This document shows positions 11,401 to 23,460 of a DNA stretch of 64,000 nt, in pieces (positions within the stretch are counted from its first letter, which is position 1; each line of letters starts with the position of its first letter). The position numbers and the translations under genes are program-made. Origin of the DNA: Glandiceps talaboti (lineage: Eukaryota; Hemichordata; Enteropneusta; Spengelidae); NCBI RefSeq assembly GCF_964340395.1, contig NC_135564.1:13272391-13336390 (forward strand), written 5' to 3'. The notes under the pieces are model-generated. The model saw nothing but the letters and a program-made list of their open reading frames with translations, had not been told where the DNA came from and did not search any database.

Positions 11401-14400
11401 TTATAAATTTGTGACAAACTGTTGTTGTTGTTGTTGTTGTTACAGTTTGGATGCAGACCATGATCCTCTGTGTGTTTTATTAATGATAGACTTCTACGCC
11501 ATCAGATCTAAACAGTATGAGTTTTTAATTAGACTTTATAATGAATGGGAGGTGAGTTCATTTGTCACTCTTTTATAGAATTATCGAAGAAACTGTGTTT
11601 GAAACAGATGTATACCACTTATTGGGATTTATCATTACTAAAACATATAGCCTACGTTTGTTTTACTGATATTGCCCACTTCATTAATATTCATGAACTA
11701 GTTTCTGTGAATGTTGATTGACTAAATTCATTGGTTCATTTACATTAATGAATATTCATGAACAATATGCAAATACTGAATGACAAAATTCATTGGTTCA
11801 TTTAAATTAATGAATATTCATGAACAATATGCAAATGCTGAATGACAAAATTCATTGGTTCATGTAAATTAATGAATATTCATGAACAATATACAAATGT
11901 AGAATTCATAGACTCATATTTGTAAATGAACATTTCTAGTCACAAGTCAAATAAGTCAAGGGAGCATAAATCAATTTTCTACTCGTTCCATTTATTAACC
12001 TTCAATAATTTATCTCAATGTTTCAGAGTCAGAGGAATTTATCACAGTTGCCTAACTTTGCCTTCTCTGTGGCATTGGCTAAATTTCATCTCGGTCAAGA
12101 AAATGCAGATGCAATGCTTCAAGATGCTTTGCTGAAGTTTCCCTCAGTAAGTATTGACATGAAAATGTCCAAGTATACAATGTTTTTGAAATCAAAGGTT
12201 GAATAAGTTAGTGATAGAAATACAGCACAACTCTTCCTTACAAGTAATTAAACATGACCGGAAAAGAGAAAAATTATTGTGAATTTGGACATACTTCAAA
12301 TAATGCCCTAGTCTTGAAATGAGATCTTGAATCTGCAGCTTTGAGGATTTGCCAAATAAAACTGAATACGCTGAAAAGTGATGTGTACCTCTGTCTAGGT
12401 GCAGCGCCCTCTGTGGCAACCTTAAGCAGAATAGCCCGAGGAGCCCGGGGGTAGTAGGTAGACTAATGATACCCAAACTTGAGGAAAAGGAGTAATCTGT
12501 GTTTACGATTTCATTTACAAAACACAAATTTTCTTGGTGATATTGTGATTATTTTTATCCTCTTTACAGATATTACAACCATTGCTGGATAAGTGTAGTA
12601 TACAGCCTGATCAGACAGTCAGTAAACATTCATTTTACACCAGTGCACCATTGAGGTAGGTTATAAATTATTTTTTATTTCTTTCAAAATTAACTCCGTT
12701 CATACATTCAAAACATTGACATTCAAAAACACAATTGAAAATGAGACAGTGTGACAAACTCCAACTCGAAAGGTTTCCAGAAATTGTGACTATATTTCAC
12801 CCTGTTAAACACGGCATCATCAAGTCTGCCAATTTGTCATTCAAATTTAATTTTGAAAGAACGTATATGTTTAATATAGCGACAGTTTAGATTAGCTTCA
12901 TTTCATTTTCACACAACAATGTGAGACATGGTATATCTAGCTGTAATTGCAGTGGCTAAGTTTGACATGAATTTTGATGTACTAACATTGGACATGTGAA
13001 TGATCAATCTACCGATGTTGCTGTTGTGAAATTCCACTTTCATTACCAAATGGTATTAGTGAAAATTAGCCACAGATTTTATCATGTGTGGATGTAATGA
13101 GACTCATCAAATTTGAAACATGGCAAAATTTGGTGTCCATATTAAATGATTATCCATATAAAGAACCACAAACAACAGCAAAGTACAAACTCGTCTATGA
13201 ACTGTAAACTTGAAATTTATTTCTGTTTTGTACCGTAGTCAACCAGCTGGTTTGCAGCATTTAGTGTCTCTGTACATAGGCAGATCATTCTCTGTGTGGA
13301 AGGAACCAGAGGTAGTGACATGGTTGGAATCTAATGTCCTGAAAGTCCTACAAAGAGTTGACGATAAGGATCCATTGGTGGAACAATATGCTAAAAAGTA
13401 AGTAGATTTTGAGATATCAGTTGTACAGTCAGATGCCTAGGTGTGTGTATGTATGTGAGGTTGGAGGGGTAGGATGGGAAGGAGGGGGGGGGGGGGCTAA
13501 CCCAGTGGTAGTCAAATTTGAAACCAATATACATTGTAATCTAGGTTGAGTGAAATGATATGGATGGGGATTTGGGGTTTGGAGTTTGGTGGGTGGTGAT
13601 GAGGGTGCCCCTAAAATGGACAACTTTGGTGAAGTTTTGGGGTTTCTGCACATAATTGACGGCACTGGAAAAGACTAGGGATTTCTCCCCATAACTAACT
13701 ATGCTGAGTTGGGTTGGGTTACTTTCATAGTTTTCATTTCTAGGCATCATCATAAAACCATCTTCCTTGCTGTGACAATGGTACCATGTAGTTCTCCTGC
13801 TGCAGGAAAATGATGCTCAGAATGATTTCTGTGTTTAGGTTGGGTTTCTCCCCACCATTGACAGTAGGGATAAGATGGAGACAGTTCGTTTACTGTGATC
13901 TACCTATATTCTACTTCAGTAAATCAGTGGAACATTTTCCAATTAGCAAGTATCTCAAGATGTGTTTTTTTGTATGTTTTCTAGGAGACATTTAAGATAC
14001 CAAGGAACACCTACCAATATACTGCGTCATATTATGTTATCAGAAATACAAGATGCCAATGTTACACTACCAGCTGAGTTAGCACAATCACCTATGATGT
14101 CATATGATCCATTGCCACCTGACGATAACATTGTATCTTATACTAGACCTCCTAGGTGAGTCATTACTTCAAAATACTAGACCTTCTAGGTGAGTCATTA
14201 CTTCCAAATACTTGACCTCCTAGCTGAGTCATTACTTCCAAATACTAGACCACCTAGGTGAGTCATTACTTCCAAATACTAGACCTCCTAGGTGAGTCAT
14301 TACTACCAAATACTAGGCCTTGGTGAGTCATTACTTCCAAATACTAGACCTCCTAGGTGAGTCATTACTTCCAAATACTAGACCTAGGTGAGTTGTTACT

Positions 14401-15294
14401 TTCAAAAACTAGGCCACCTAGGTAAGTGTGTAACTTCATATATGAGGCCTCCTTGTGAGTTTACTTCAAATACTTTGCCTCTTGGGTGAGGCTTTACTCT
14501 CAAAACCTTATTTTGAATAATGACTGTCCTAGCCCATTTATTCAATTTCAAACGTTTCATCTTTTGTTTTCAAGGTCAAGGTTAGCAACTCATCCTGATA
14601 ATGGTCCTCTTGCTGCATTCTTTAGGTCTTTATTGCCAACATATAATTTAAGGGTAAGTATTCAAATCCAACTATTTAATTAGGAGAATTAGTATGTGAA
14701 TATGTAGTAGTGATTACTAATATGAATTAGAATATGAATGTGAATCTAAGACTAAGAGGGAATGCATAATGTGAACATGGATAATCAGGTGTATATTTAA
14801 GTGGGGAAATGAACTATAAAACAGGATAACCAGGTGTATATTTAAATGGGAAAATGGACTATAAAACAGGATAATCATGCGTTAATTATTTCTGAAATTT
14901 CTCAATCTATTAAACAACCAATCCAAGTTCTCAATCTAACTACCAATCAAATTTATCAGTCTAACTACCAATCAAATTTATCAGTCTAACTACCAATCAA
15001 ATTTATCAGTCTAACTACCAATCAAATTCTTCAATCTAACTAAATACGTATTAAATGTATATTTTACCTGTTATCCCATCCCAGGGTGCAGGAGAAGGTG
15101 ATCGTGCTGTCGTAGCTGTAAACAACGATGAACAAGAAGGTGCAGTAGGTGGCCCTGCAGGACTAGCAGCAACACCTGATTTAGGGCGTAGTATTGAAAC
15201 ATTGATGGATGCAATGAGAAACTTACTGTCAACGTTAAACCCACAACAACAGAATGAAAATGAACAAGATGAAGAACAGAATGAAGAGAACTGA
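5467..15294 (+). CDS. TCF25: TCF25 / NULP1, Rqc1-family ribosome quality-control factor (15 coding exons)
   Basis: Exons are 5467-5610, 6375-6545, 7569-7774, 8489-8571, 8747-8780, 9378-9474, 9899-9998, 10630-10816, 11446-11551, 12027-12146, 12570-12655, 13239-13397, 13985-14155, 14575-14653 and 15085-15294. Phases agree throughout and give 650 aa (human about 676). The N-terminus [11 protein letters not shown] matches vertebrate MSRRALRRLRG. Next come an acidic stretch and a Lys-rich run from exon 2, then [29 protein letters not shown] and [65 protein letters not shown] and the C-terminal [12 protein letters not shown] follow. TCF25 is the animal counterpart of yeast Rqc1, which works with listerin on stalled 60S subunits; older work calls it a bHLH-like repressor. 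The acidic tail ends NEEN. Introns after exon 13 and before exon 8 carry copies of exon edges (see separate entries). Confidence 0.95.
7785..7925. mobile_element. Dispersed repeat, related to 15524-15662
   Basis: Just after TCF25 exon 3, the block containing CACTTCGCTCATGAAGTC, AATACCCAGAGTACACCACA and GGTATCCATGAATCATGGAG matches the second copy in the TCF25 3' flank. The better copy at 15524 folds back on itself, suggesting a MITE. Confidence 0.4.
8037..8298. mobile_element. Foldback element in TCF25 intron 3
   Basis: The left arm (TTATAGCATTCGTATCAAG at 8114 and TGTAAAAGTATACTGTTTC) pairs with the right arm (GAAACAGCATACTTGTACAC and CTTGATATGGATGCTATAAA). Arms are roughly 110 bp. Directly repeated flanks of about 45 bp (TTTGGTCAGTTTAATATTTA at 7988, TTTGGTCAGTTTAATGTTTA at 8302) bracket it. 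A half copy lies at 39774-39912. Confidence 0.6.
10145..10629 (+). repeat. Tandem copies of the TCF25 exon 8 acceptor and exon start
   Basis: The true exon 8 begins at 10630 after TCTTTCAG with GAGGGCGCTG and TTTTGTTTTGAGTGTAATTT. Copies of the same acceptor and exon start lie at about 10177 (TTTTTCAG then AATGGGCGCTG), 10301 (CTTTCATGAGAATGGACC) and 10479 (TTTTTTAG then AATAGGCACTG), with shared upstream CAAAGAAGACTTGTNAAATT. Spacing is about 125-180 bp. Copies at 10177 and 10479 keep an AG acceptor. Confidence 0.8.
11690..11912. repeat. ~70-bp array with octamer and TTAATGAATATTCATGAA motifs
   Basis: Three to four units in TCF25 intron 9 contain the imperfect palindrome TTAATGAATATTCATGAA followed by CAATATGCAAAT and then AAATTCATTGGTTCAT. 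ATGCAAAT is the POU-domain octamer; ATTGG is an inverted CCAAT box. Confidence 0.75.
14142..14490 (+). repeat. 34-bp array that copies the TCF25 exon 13 end and its donor
   Basis: The real exon ends ACTAGACCTCCTAG at 14155 followed by GTGAGTCATTACTTC. This 34-bp unit, exon tail plus donor, is repeated about nine more times to 14490. At least seven copies keep GTGAGT or GTAAGT after a CTAG or similar exon tail, and one has CTGAGT. Later units are more diverged. Confidence 0.9.
14915..15045. repeat. 25-bp array upstream of TCF25 exon 15
   Basis: Five units of CTAACTACCAATCAAATTTA with TCAGT lie 40 bp before the last TCF25 exon. The preceding segment 14780-14880 also has a two-copy repeat (GATAATCAGGTGTATATTTA). 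Confidence 0.8.
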
Positions 15295-15523
15295 TTATAA
15301 TAATAATGACAATAGTTGGAAGATGTATGCCAGTGATTATTTGCATTAGTGTGTACCTATACTATTGAATTTGCTCTGCAGCATAAAATCAAAAACATTG
15401 ATACGTACCTGTATGGAAATAAGTGTGCAAGTATTCCATGATGATGGACATGAAATCGTCTGAACACAGAGTTATATTTTAATGAAATTTGGCAGTTTTC
15501 AGATAAAGATAACAAAATTCCAT

Positions 15524-15662
15524 AACATGTGAGTGCCAGTGTGGTGTACTTGGGGCATTTGCTGTGTGTTCTGATACACTTCACTCGTCAAATTGCTGTT
15601 GCAGAGAACACTGCAAGGACATGCACAAATACCTAGAGTATACCACACTGGTGTCCATGCAT
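15524..15662. mobile_element. Foldback MITE-like element
   Basis: The left arm AGTGCCAGTGTGGTGTACTT pairs imperfectly with the complement of the right arm, CTAGAGTATACCACACTGGT. A related copy is at 7785-7925. Confidence 0.4.
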
Positions 15663-16483
15663 CAGGAGTTCTTTACATTTGTAATAGTCTACACCAGGGC
15701 GGCTGACATGAAATTACCATATATACACCATGTGGGTTGACATGAAGTATTTGCAAGGTTCTCACTGATTGGAAAGCATATACACTAATATATGCAAAGA
15801 TCATTAGATGTCAATCTTTTCTACTGCTTTCTAACCAATCACAGTCATTTTTTTTTTTCATTTCTCACTATAGTCCACTATAGTTTTATTGCAATCACAG
15901 TAAACCTTTAGAAAAAAGCTTCATGTTTTAACCACTGCATTTGACGTTTACTGCTATTATAGTACTCAGTTATTGAGATTGTTGTTACATTCTAGCAAGG
16001 CCACAAATGATTTCAATCAGAGAATAAGTGAGTTTGTATCTGTGGTACATTGACATTGATAGGTTTTTTTCAGAATCAGATTCAGAACCAGAATCACTTT
16101 GTTCATCCACTTCAGGATATTTTATAATGGCAGCTGTCACAGACAAAACACAAAAGCATTATATTATGTACCAGACTACTGTAACAGTAACATTACTACT
16201 ATAAAATAAAACCCAAATACACTACAAAGAGTGATTGTGAGTAACTATTGAAAAGAGAGATAGTGGACTGTACAATGGATATTGTAATGGTTTGTTAACT
16301 TTTATCTGTTGTTGGAACAGAATCTACTAGTAATTTGCCTGCTGTCAAATCAATTGTGAAGGGTGGGAAGGTGCTTTTAAAATATGTGTGGATCACTGAT
16401 TGTTGCTGTTTGTTTTTGAGTGTGTGTTTGTATGTGTCAGTGTGTGTGAGAAAGAGATTGCTAGTGCATTTTGTGAGGATGTA

Positions 16484-16594
16484 TCTGTATGTATGTATGT
16501 ATGTATGTATGTATGTATGTATGTATGTATGTATGTATGTATGTATGTATGTATGTATGTATGGTACGTACGTACGTACGTACGTACATACGTA
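16484..16594. repeat. (GTAT)n followed by (GTAC)n microsatellite
   Basis: About 80 bp of GTAT units switch to self-complementary GTAC units at about 16565-16588. The GTAC part can form a hairpin. Confidence 0.95.
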
Positions 16595-16959
16595 GTCATG
16601 CCCATTTGAATATTGGTTCTTGTATCATGATTTTCACATTTTAGTGCAATGTCTTACCAATGTAATTATTGACAACTAGTGACTGACAACTATAAAAAAA
16701 GTAATGATTGCTAGATAAGATCCTGATGATGCAATAAAGTTATGATTTATCAATTCTTTGGATTGAGTGATTGATTTGCCAGAGTCTAAGTTTATCAATT
16801 CTTTGTCAAAGAACTGGAATTCTTGGCAGGCTTTGTATAGCTGGAGAAAGTGATGACAATTGTGAATAATTTGGCTTCTAACCAGCCATGTATACAGTGA
16901 GGTACACATCCAGGGTATGGCCACACAGCAGGACGAATGTACAGAATCTACCTGTTGAC

Positions 16960-17050
16960 ATGCTGGCTCAGCTGGTCAGAGCACTCTGACTTCAATTCAG
17001 GAGAGCTAGCTATGTTTAACTCCTACTACCGTGTCAGTTTTCTTTCCTCA
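16960..17050 (+). mobile_element. tRNA-derived SINE head
   Basis: TGGCTCAGCTGG at 16963-16974 is a perfect RNA polymerase III A box. About 37 bases on, TGTTTAACTCC is a degenerate B box, followed by TACTACCGTGTCAGTTTTC. Order and spacing are those of a tRNA-derived SINE. The decayed B box suggests it is old. Confidence 0.65.
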
Positions 17051-17589
17051 ACTTCATACATTTACTGTTCCAAAGTATTAACTATATTTTACTGTCACAC
17101 TTACATCAGTTGAAGATAGGATCTCAGTTACATACTATAGCACTTTTAATGATGTGATAAATAACACAAAGACACTGAAGTGTGTAATGGCAAACTTTAT
17201 ACATTTTGATTTATTTCCAAAGTGAATTTAGAGATATACAAATCATAGTTCAAGTTTTCTGTATTTACATCAGATTCTAGAAAAGACTGCAGTGGGTTGG
17301 TTTTACAAAGCATATTTATACAAAATAGTTCTCAAGTTATAATAATTTCCAATGTTCAAGGTTAATTACTCATTGTACTCAATCTGAAAAGTATCTATAA
17401 TCATCAACATCTTCATTTATACAATCATTTTTCAAGTCAATTATCATGTTTTATTCTGGATGGTGTTGATAAATATTAGTTAGATACAGTATGTAAGTCT
17501 GTGTTGTAGATGTGTAGTTGACAGGACAATGAGTAAATATTGGTACAGATGTATGAATTACCTAATAGATAACATCATGTCTAGACTAG

Positions 17590-18060
17590 GTAGTGTCATG
17601 TCTCTATCTGATATGATGTCCATATCATTTGATATTATGTCTCTACCATCTGATATTATGTAACCCCCATCTGATATGATGTCCATATCATTTGATATTG
17701 TGTCTCTACCATCTGACATTATATCTACCATCTCTGATATCTTACATCTACCATTTGATATTATGTTGTCACCATCTGTATGTGTGTACCATCTGATATT
17801 ATGTTTATACCATATGATATCATACATATATCATCCGATATCCTGCCTCTACCATCTGATATGTTTCTAACATCTGATATCTTGTTTCTACCACCTGATA
17901 TTACATTTCTCCCATCTGATATGATGCCCATATCATCTGATAACCTGCTTCTAACACCTGATATCTTGTTTCTACCACCTGATATTACATTTCTCCCATC
18001 TGATATGATGCCCATGTCATCTGATACCTTGTTTCTACCATCTGATATTTACATTGTTGC
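17590..18060. repeat. Degenerate array of ATCTGATAT units
   Basis: About 20-bp units of the form TACCATCTGATATTATGT fill the segment, with longer shared blocks (CACCTGATATTACATTTCTC appears twice, near 17891 and 17977), showing higher-order duplication. It lies between TCF25 and RPGRIP1L. Confidence 0.85.
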
Positions 18061-19239
18061 TATCTTACATCACATATCTAGAAATATTAGCTGCCAAGTA
18101 CTGCACGTTATATTAATTTACTAAGTAATTTCTCCATAGCCAGTCAACACAGCCAAAATAAATAGCTCATGATATACTTTTAACAGAAACCATTGAGTGG
18201 ACATAACCGGTGATTTTCAAGACCACCAGTCCCAAAATGTTACCATTTTAAAAGCAACATTAATCTACATAACAATACTGACTATTGTTATGTAAATAGG
18301 TCAATAAAAATATGACAATAAAAATATGATAATTTTCAAGGCTGCAGCTATTGATCTTCGCGGGCAAGAATATTTACTACATTATATAGTCTAATAACAA
18401 AATCATAACATCAATCACAAATTCTCAATTACATAATCAAATATATCGCTGGTTTAAATATTCATTGCACTGTTATCTCATTTGAACTTTTTCCTGCTAC
18501 TTTCAAGTTTTAAACATTCAACAAAAAACTACAAAACATTACACAAAGTAATTTAAGTAATTTACTGCCACTGTTGATGGTGAATTAAATATCTAAGTAC
18601 ATAATTGAATTCTTAGTTTTAGTTTCAAATGACAAATAAATAGGGACAGAAAATAAAATATTTTGTGCAAGTTTTGTATGTGTGCGTGCGTGTGTGTGTG
18701 TGTGTGTTTTTAGAAGTTGTTTTGAAAGCATTACAATCTCAGGAAATTATCAAAGTTCTCATTTGGTTGTCATGACAACGTTAAGTAGTCAGCAATTGAC
18801 ATTATCAGTATGCCCATGGAAGGTTCTACTTCCATGGTATGCCTAAGTAGATCATTAACAGCTGAGTTGAAGTTACACAAACAAGTCTTCTATGTTCAAA
18901 GACATAGCCCCCAACATTAGCAGTTGTTTTGAAAGCATCAATCTCAGGAAATATCAAAGTACTTGATCTGTTATGTTGTCATGACAGCAATAGACATCAT
19001 CAGTATTTACTATGGAGATATAACAGCTGAGCTGAAGTTACACAAACAAGTCTTCTACATTTAAAGACACAGCCCCCAACATTTATGTGATATTAATCAG
19101 ACATGTACATCCTTAACATTCTATTCATAGACAACTAAAATAAAAAGTAAACTCATAGTGCTGGCCAAATTATGAAATCTTCTTGCAAAGACTATATCAT
19201 CTCAGTCTGTGATTATTGTAATAACTGTATACAGTAGCT
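18061..19239. other. Intergenic, 3' flank of RPGRIP1L
   Basis: No gene is seen. A (TG)n run lies at 18682-18707. A duplicated block, GTTGTTTTGAAAGCAT with TCTCAGGAAAT and GAAGTTACACAAACAAGTCT, occurs near 18716-18892 and again near 18923-19052. Confidence 0.4.
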
Positions 19240-19242
19240 TTA
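19237..19242 (-). terminator. AATAAA overlapping the RPGRIP1L stop codon
   Basis: On the minus strand the last codons read GAA TAA followed by AGC, so an AATAAA hexamer spans the stop codon itself. If used, the message would have almost no 3' UTR. Other signals further downstream could be used instead. Confidence 0.35.
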
Positions 19243-20840
19243 TTCAATGACATCTCCTGGAGCTGGTAGTTCTTTTTCAACGGCTTGAAGAGCAGCCAGA
19301 CATTCTGTTGTTACGTTCAGTGTACCAATGATTGCATCATCATCAGCATCATAAACTAAAATGAAAGAAAATATTTGAATAGTGTTACAGAGAAAAATTA
19401 TCAAGAATAGTGAAAGTGCAGTAAAAGGTAGTAATTCAGTAGCCATGTACATTTATGAATTCTATGGTGTTCAAATATATTGACAACCCTGATTGAAATC
19501 ATAGGTCATTTCTTGTTCAAACCACATCACACTTATTTCAGAAATGTCTACCCCTCCCCGTTCATCCCTACCACACTACCCCTCCCAGTTCAACCCTACC
19601 ACACTACCCCTCCCCGTTCATCCCTACCACTCTACCCCTCTCAGTTCATCCCTACCACACTACCCCTCCCCGTTCATCCCTACCACTCTACCCCTCTCAG
19701 TTCATTCCTACCACACTACCCCTCCCCGTTCATCCCTACCACTCTACCCCTCTCAGTTCATTCCTACCACACTACCCCTCCCAGTTCATCCCTACCACAC
19801 TACCCCTCCCAGTTCATCCCTACCACACTACCCCTCTCAGTTCATTTCTACCACTCTACCCCTCCTTGTTCACCCCTATCACCGTACCCCTCCCAGTTCA
19901 TTCCTACCACCGTACCCCTCCCAGTTCACCCCTACCACCATACCCCTCCCAGTTCATTCCTACCTCCGTACCCCTCCCAGTTCACCCCTACCACCATACC
20001 CCTCCCAGTTCAACCCTATCACACTACTCCTCTCAGTTCATTCCTACCACTCTACCCCTCCTTGTTCACCCCTATCACCGTACCCCTCCCAGTTCATTCC
20101 TACCACCCTACCCCTCCCTACCACCCTATACTTACCATCAATATCTTGTTCAATGACATCCTTGCCATCTTGTAGTATCTGTTTAACATCTACATAGGCA
20201 TACCCTACATCCTCACAATCCAGACTTTGATGGTCTTCAGGTGGCTCACTCACCACTGTAAAGCGAATCCTACAAAACAAACCAGTCAAAAATATTTAAA
20301 GGTTTGACAAATTGCTGTACAAAGTTTAAACAGGCAAAAGGACCAAGTGGTAAGAATGTAGAACAGTGAATCAAAATGTACAATTGATACACTTTTTGTT
20401 CATGCTAGGGAGTAGAATTTAGAACTAGTTTTGGGATGCAAATAGGGTAAGGCTCCCTAACTTAAAACTGATTTGTATTGTTGGCGTATCATCTGTTCTG
20501 CACATTTCCTGATCAAGTATTTGAACTACAGAAATCATATAGAAAGAGACTCCATAACAAATGCTTCTTACACAACGGGTTTTTCAATTGTAACATCTAT
20601 TCCAGTTTTTACTTGGCACATTACATGATCAGAAACAAGACTTAGGTTGGGTTGCTATGACAACATTGACTTACTTTCCCTCGGTAGGATCCTCTGGTAA
20701 TAACATGCTGGCTAGATAATCTCTTCTTAGCTTATTATTGTCTGGATCAATGTGGAACACTGTTGATAGAATTCAACATAATGTTAAATTTACCCTCACT
20801 AAGTAAATATTGAAGCTGCTTATTTATGCATAGATCGATC

Positions 20841-20898
<58 letters not shown>

Positions 20899-23387
20899 GA
20901 TAGATAGATAGATAGATAGATCGATAGATAGATAGATAGATCGATAGATAGATAGATAGATAGACAGATGGACAAAGGGACGGAAAGATAGATAGATACA
21001 TACATACATACATATAGATGCATGCATGCATGCATACATACATACATACATACATACAGACAGACAGACAGACAGACAGTCATACATACAGATAGACAGA
21101 CAGATAGATAGACAGACATGCATACACAGACACAGACACAGACACAGACACACAAACACACAGAGTTATATCTGGTTTACTTCATCAAAACATGATATAT
21201 AGGATATACATGATACTTACACTTCTTAAAATTGAAATAGATGGCCTGATTCTGTTTAGGTTTAGGTAATGAGAATGGAGTCTCTAATTCTTGTGGTTCA
21301 ACTCCAAGGAATCTATATTCCACATATAGTCTTTCTATCTTGTTGTCTTGCATCACTGAACTATCCTCATCAAGAACGAGTGAAAATATCGTCACGGTAA
21401 CAACATTTTCATTCTGAAAAAAAACAAGCAAAGAAATTTTTCCTTTATATCTAAAGATCACCAGCTAGTAATCATATGTTCTACTGACAATGTGGTATGC
21501 ATGCAAACTATACTTTTACTACTCTTGTGTGTTAGCATATCAGACACAATAGTTACTGGGGTGGAGTGCGCCCTCTAATGATAGCCAGATTTTTGGTGTT
21601 GTGAGTCAATATGATTAAAATTGGGGACTTCTTGTATGAAATAGCAGAGTCTTGGTGCACCAGTAGGAATCATGCTTTAGTTCAAATTGACTTAGAGGGC
21701 AGTCACACACTGCTGGAGTCCTTTGGCCATTGCTTGGTGTACATTTCTAGAAATCTCCATTAAAATCAGATTAGATAACTGTCTGGCTTTCCAGAAGATC
21801 CAAAATCCACTAATTGTTAGCGAAAGTTTTATGCGTCAACCAACAGTTACATAATTTTATGTATGGCAATGTGATGTCAATCCTATTTCTACACAAAATC
21901 TACAATTTGTCCACAGACTATCAAATGTGTGTCAAATTCTGTCAGGTGAGTGAAGGTACATGTATATCTAAACTTGACAGAAATTAGACCGGTATGTAAA
22001 TTTAGCTAGTTTTGTATGCAAATTCAGACATTGTGTGCAAATTTAGACTTGTATGCAAATTCAGACATTGTATGCAAATTTAGACATTGTATGCAAATTT
22101 AGACATTGTATGCAAATTTAGACATCGCATGCAAATTCAGACATTGTATGCAAATTCAGACATCATATGCAAATTCAGACATTGTACGCAAATTTAGAAA
22201 AGTTTTTATGAGTCAACCAACAGTTACATAATTTTATGTATGGCAATGTGATGTTAATCCTCTTTGTACACAAAATCTACAATTTGGGAAAAACAAGTAA
22301 ATAGTAACCTTGACATCTCTGTACACAAAGTAAGTGAAATACTTACAGCAATAGTAGAGGCAGGTCTATTTGCTGCTGGTGTCATGACAACGCTCTCACT
22401 ATCGTCTTGTGATTCCAATTCTTCATCAGTACGTATCTCATCCCCAGTGTCTTGTCCATCTTCTGTATCACCAGTACCAACAGGTACATCCACTTCTTCT
22501 TGAATGCTGGTGTCAGTTTCTATGACAACAGAATAAACGAAATGAACTCATCTACTGGTCATATATATTGTGATTTCTGTGTTTTCTATAGTCTTGTAGT
22601 AGGGCCCAGATCTCAAAAGGTTGCCAAACAAAAGTCGAGGATGACAGTACCTCTTACTCCAAGCACTATGTGACCAATGGTTGCTTTCAAAGTGAGCAGA
22701 ATCACCAGAAGGGCCACATTTTCTATGAAACACCATTGGTTATAATAATTTCTGATTTGTCTAATAACCATAGCACTACTTCTCATCAGCCACATCAAAA
22801 AGACGAATACACCTCTGTAATTAATTTATATGAAAATTGAAGGAGCTTGCATCACCTAAAACTGTGTCATATGAAAGCTTGTTCCTTGTCTCGTTGAAAA
22901 AATTCAAAAAATTTGGTTGTCCACCATTTTGTTTTCAAGGAAATCTTCAATCTATTATCTGCCCTATGTTTGGGTGGCCATTTTGAAATGTACAATATTG
23001 GTAAAATTTGTAGACTATTTTGTTCTCAATGTTAAGCATCATCAAATGAAATTTTGGCATTTTGAATGCACCCCTCCCTCCCCCCCAATGAATTGTTGTT
23101 ATGGCAACTTACCACCATCTATATCATCATCCTCATCATAATCATTCCGTTCTTCTTCAAACATAGTGTCTTCTCCAGGCTGTACAAACAACAAGTAAAC
23201 AATAACAATTATCAGGTACTCCCAAGTCATATGTGTCAGCAAAGTTACGTCATGAAGTATGTCGTAAAATTTCACAACTGTCTACCATTTTAGACTAAGC
23301 ACACCTTAAACAATGTGCATGGATTTTAAGGTATACCAAAGTAACTGCAAGTTGGCAATGACTTCTCGAATGTATGTACTAATGTAC

Positions 23388-23460
<73 letters not shown>

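Larger units (their letters stand above)
15295..17560. other. TCF25 3' flank: 3' UTR and repeats
   Basis: No further coding exon was seen. Candidate TCF25 poly(A) signals AATAAA occur at 16205-16210 and 16733-16738. A foldback repeat lies at 15524-15662, a (GTAT)n/(GTAC)n microsatellite at 16484-16594, and a tRNA-like SINE at 16960-17050. Confidence 0.5.

Noticed and set aside
17558-18124. Open frames of Ile/Ser/Asp-rich sequence
   Set aside because: Caused by the ATCTGATAT array on both strands; no homology or splice structure.
19480-20197. Long open frames rich in Pro, His, Ser and Thr
   Set aside because: All three frames are open because the 28-bp C-rich array lacks stops. It lies in an RPGRIP1L intron and shows no start or splice context.
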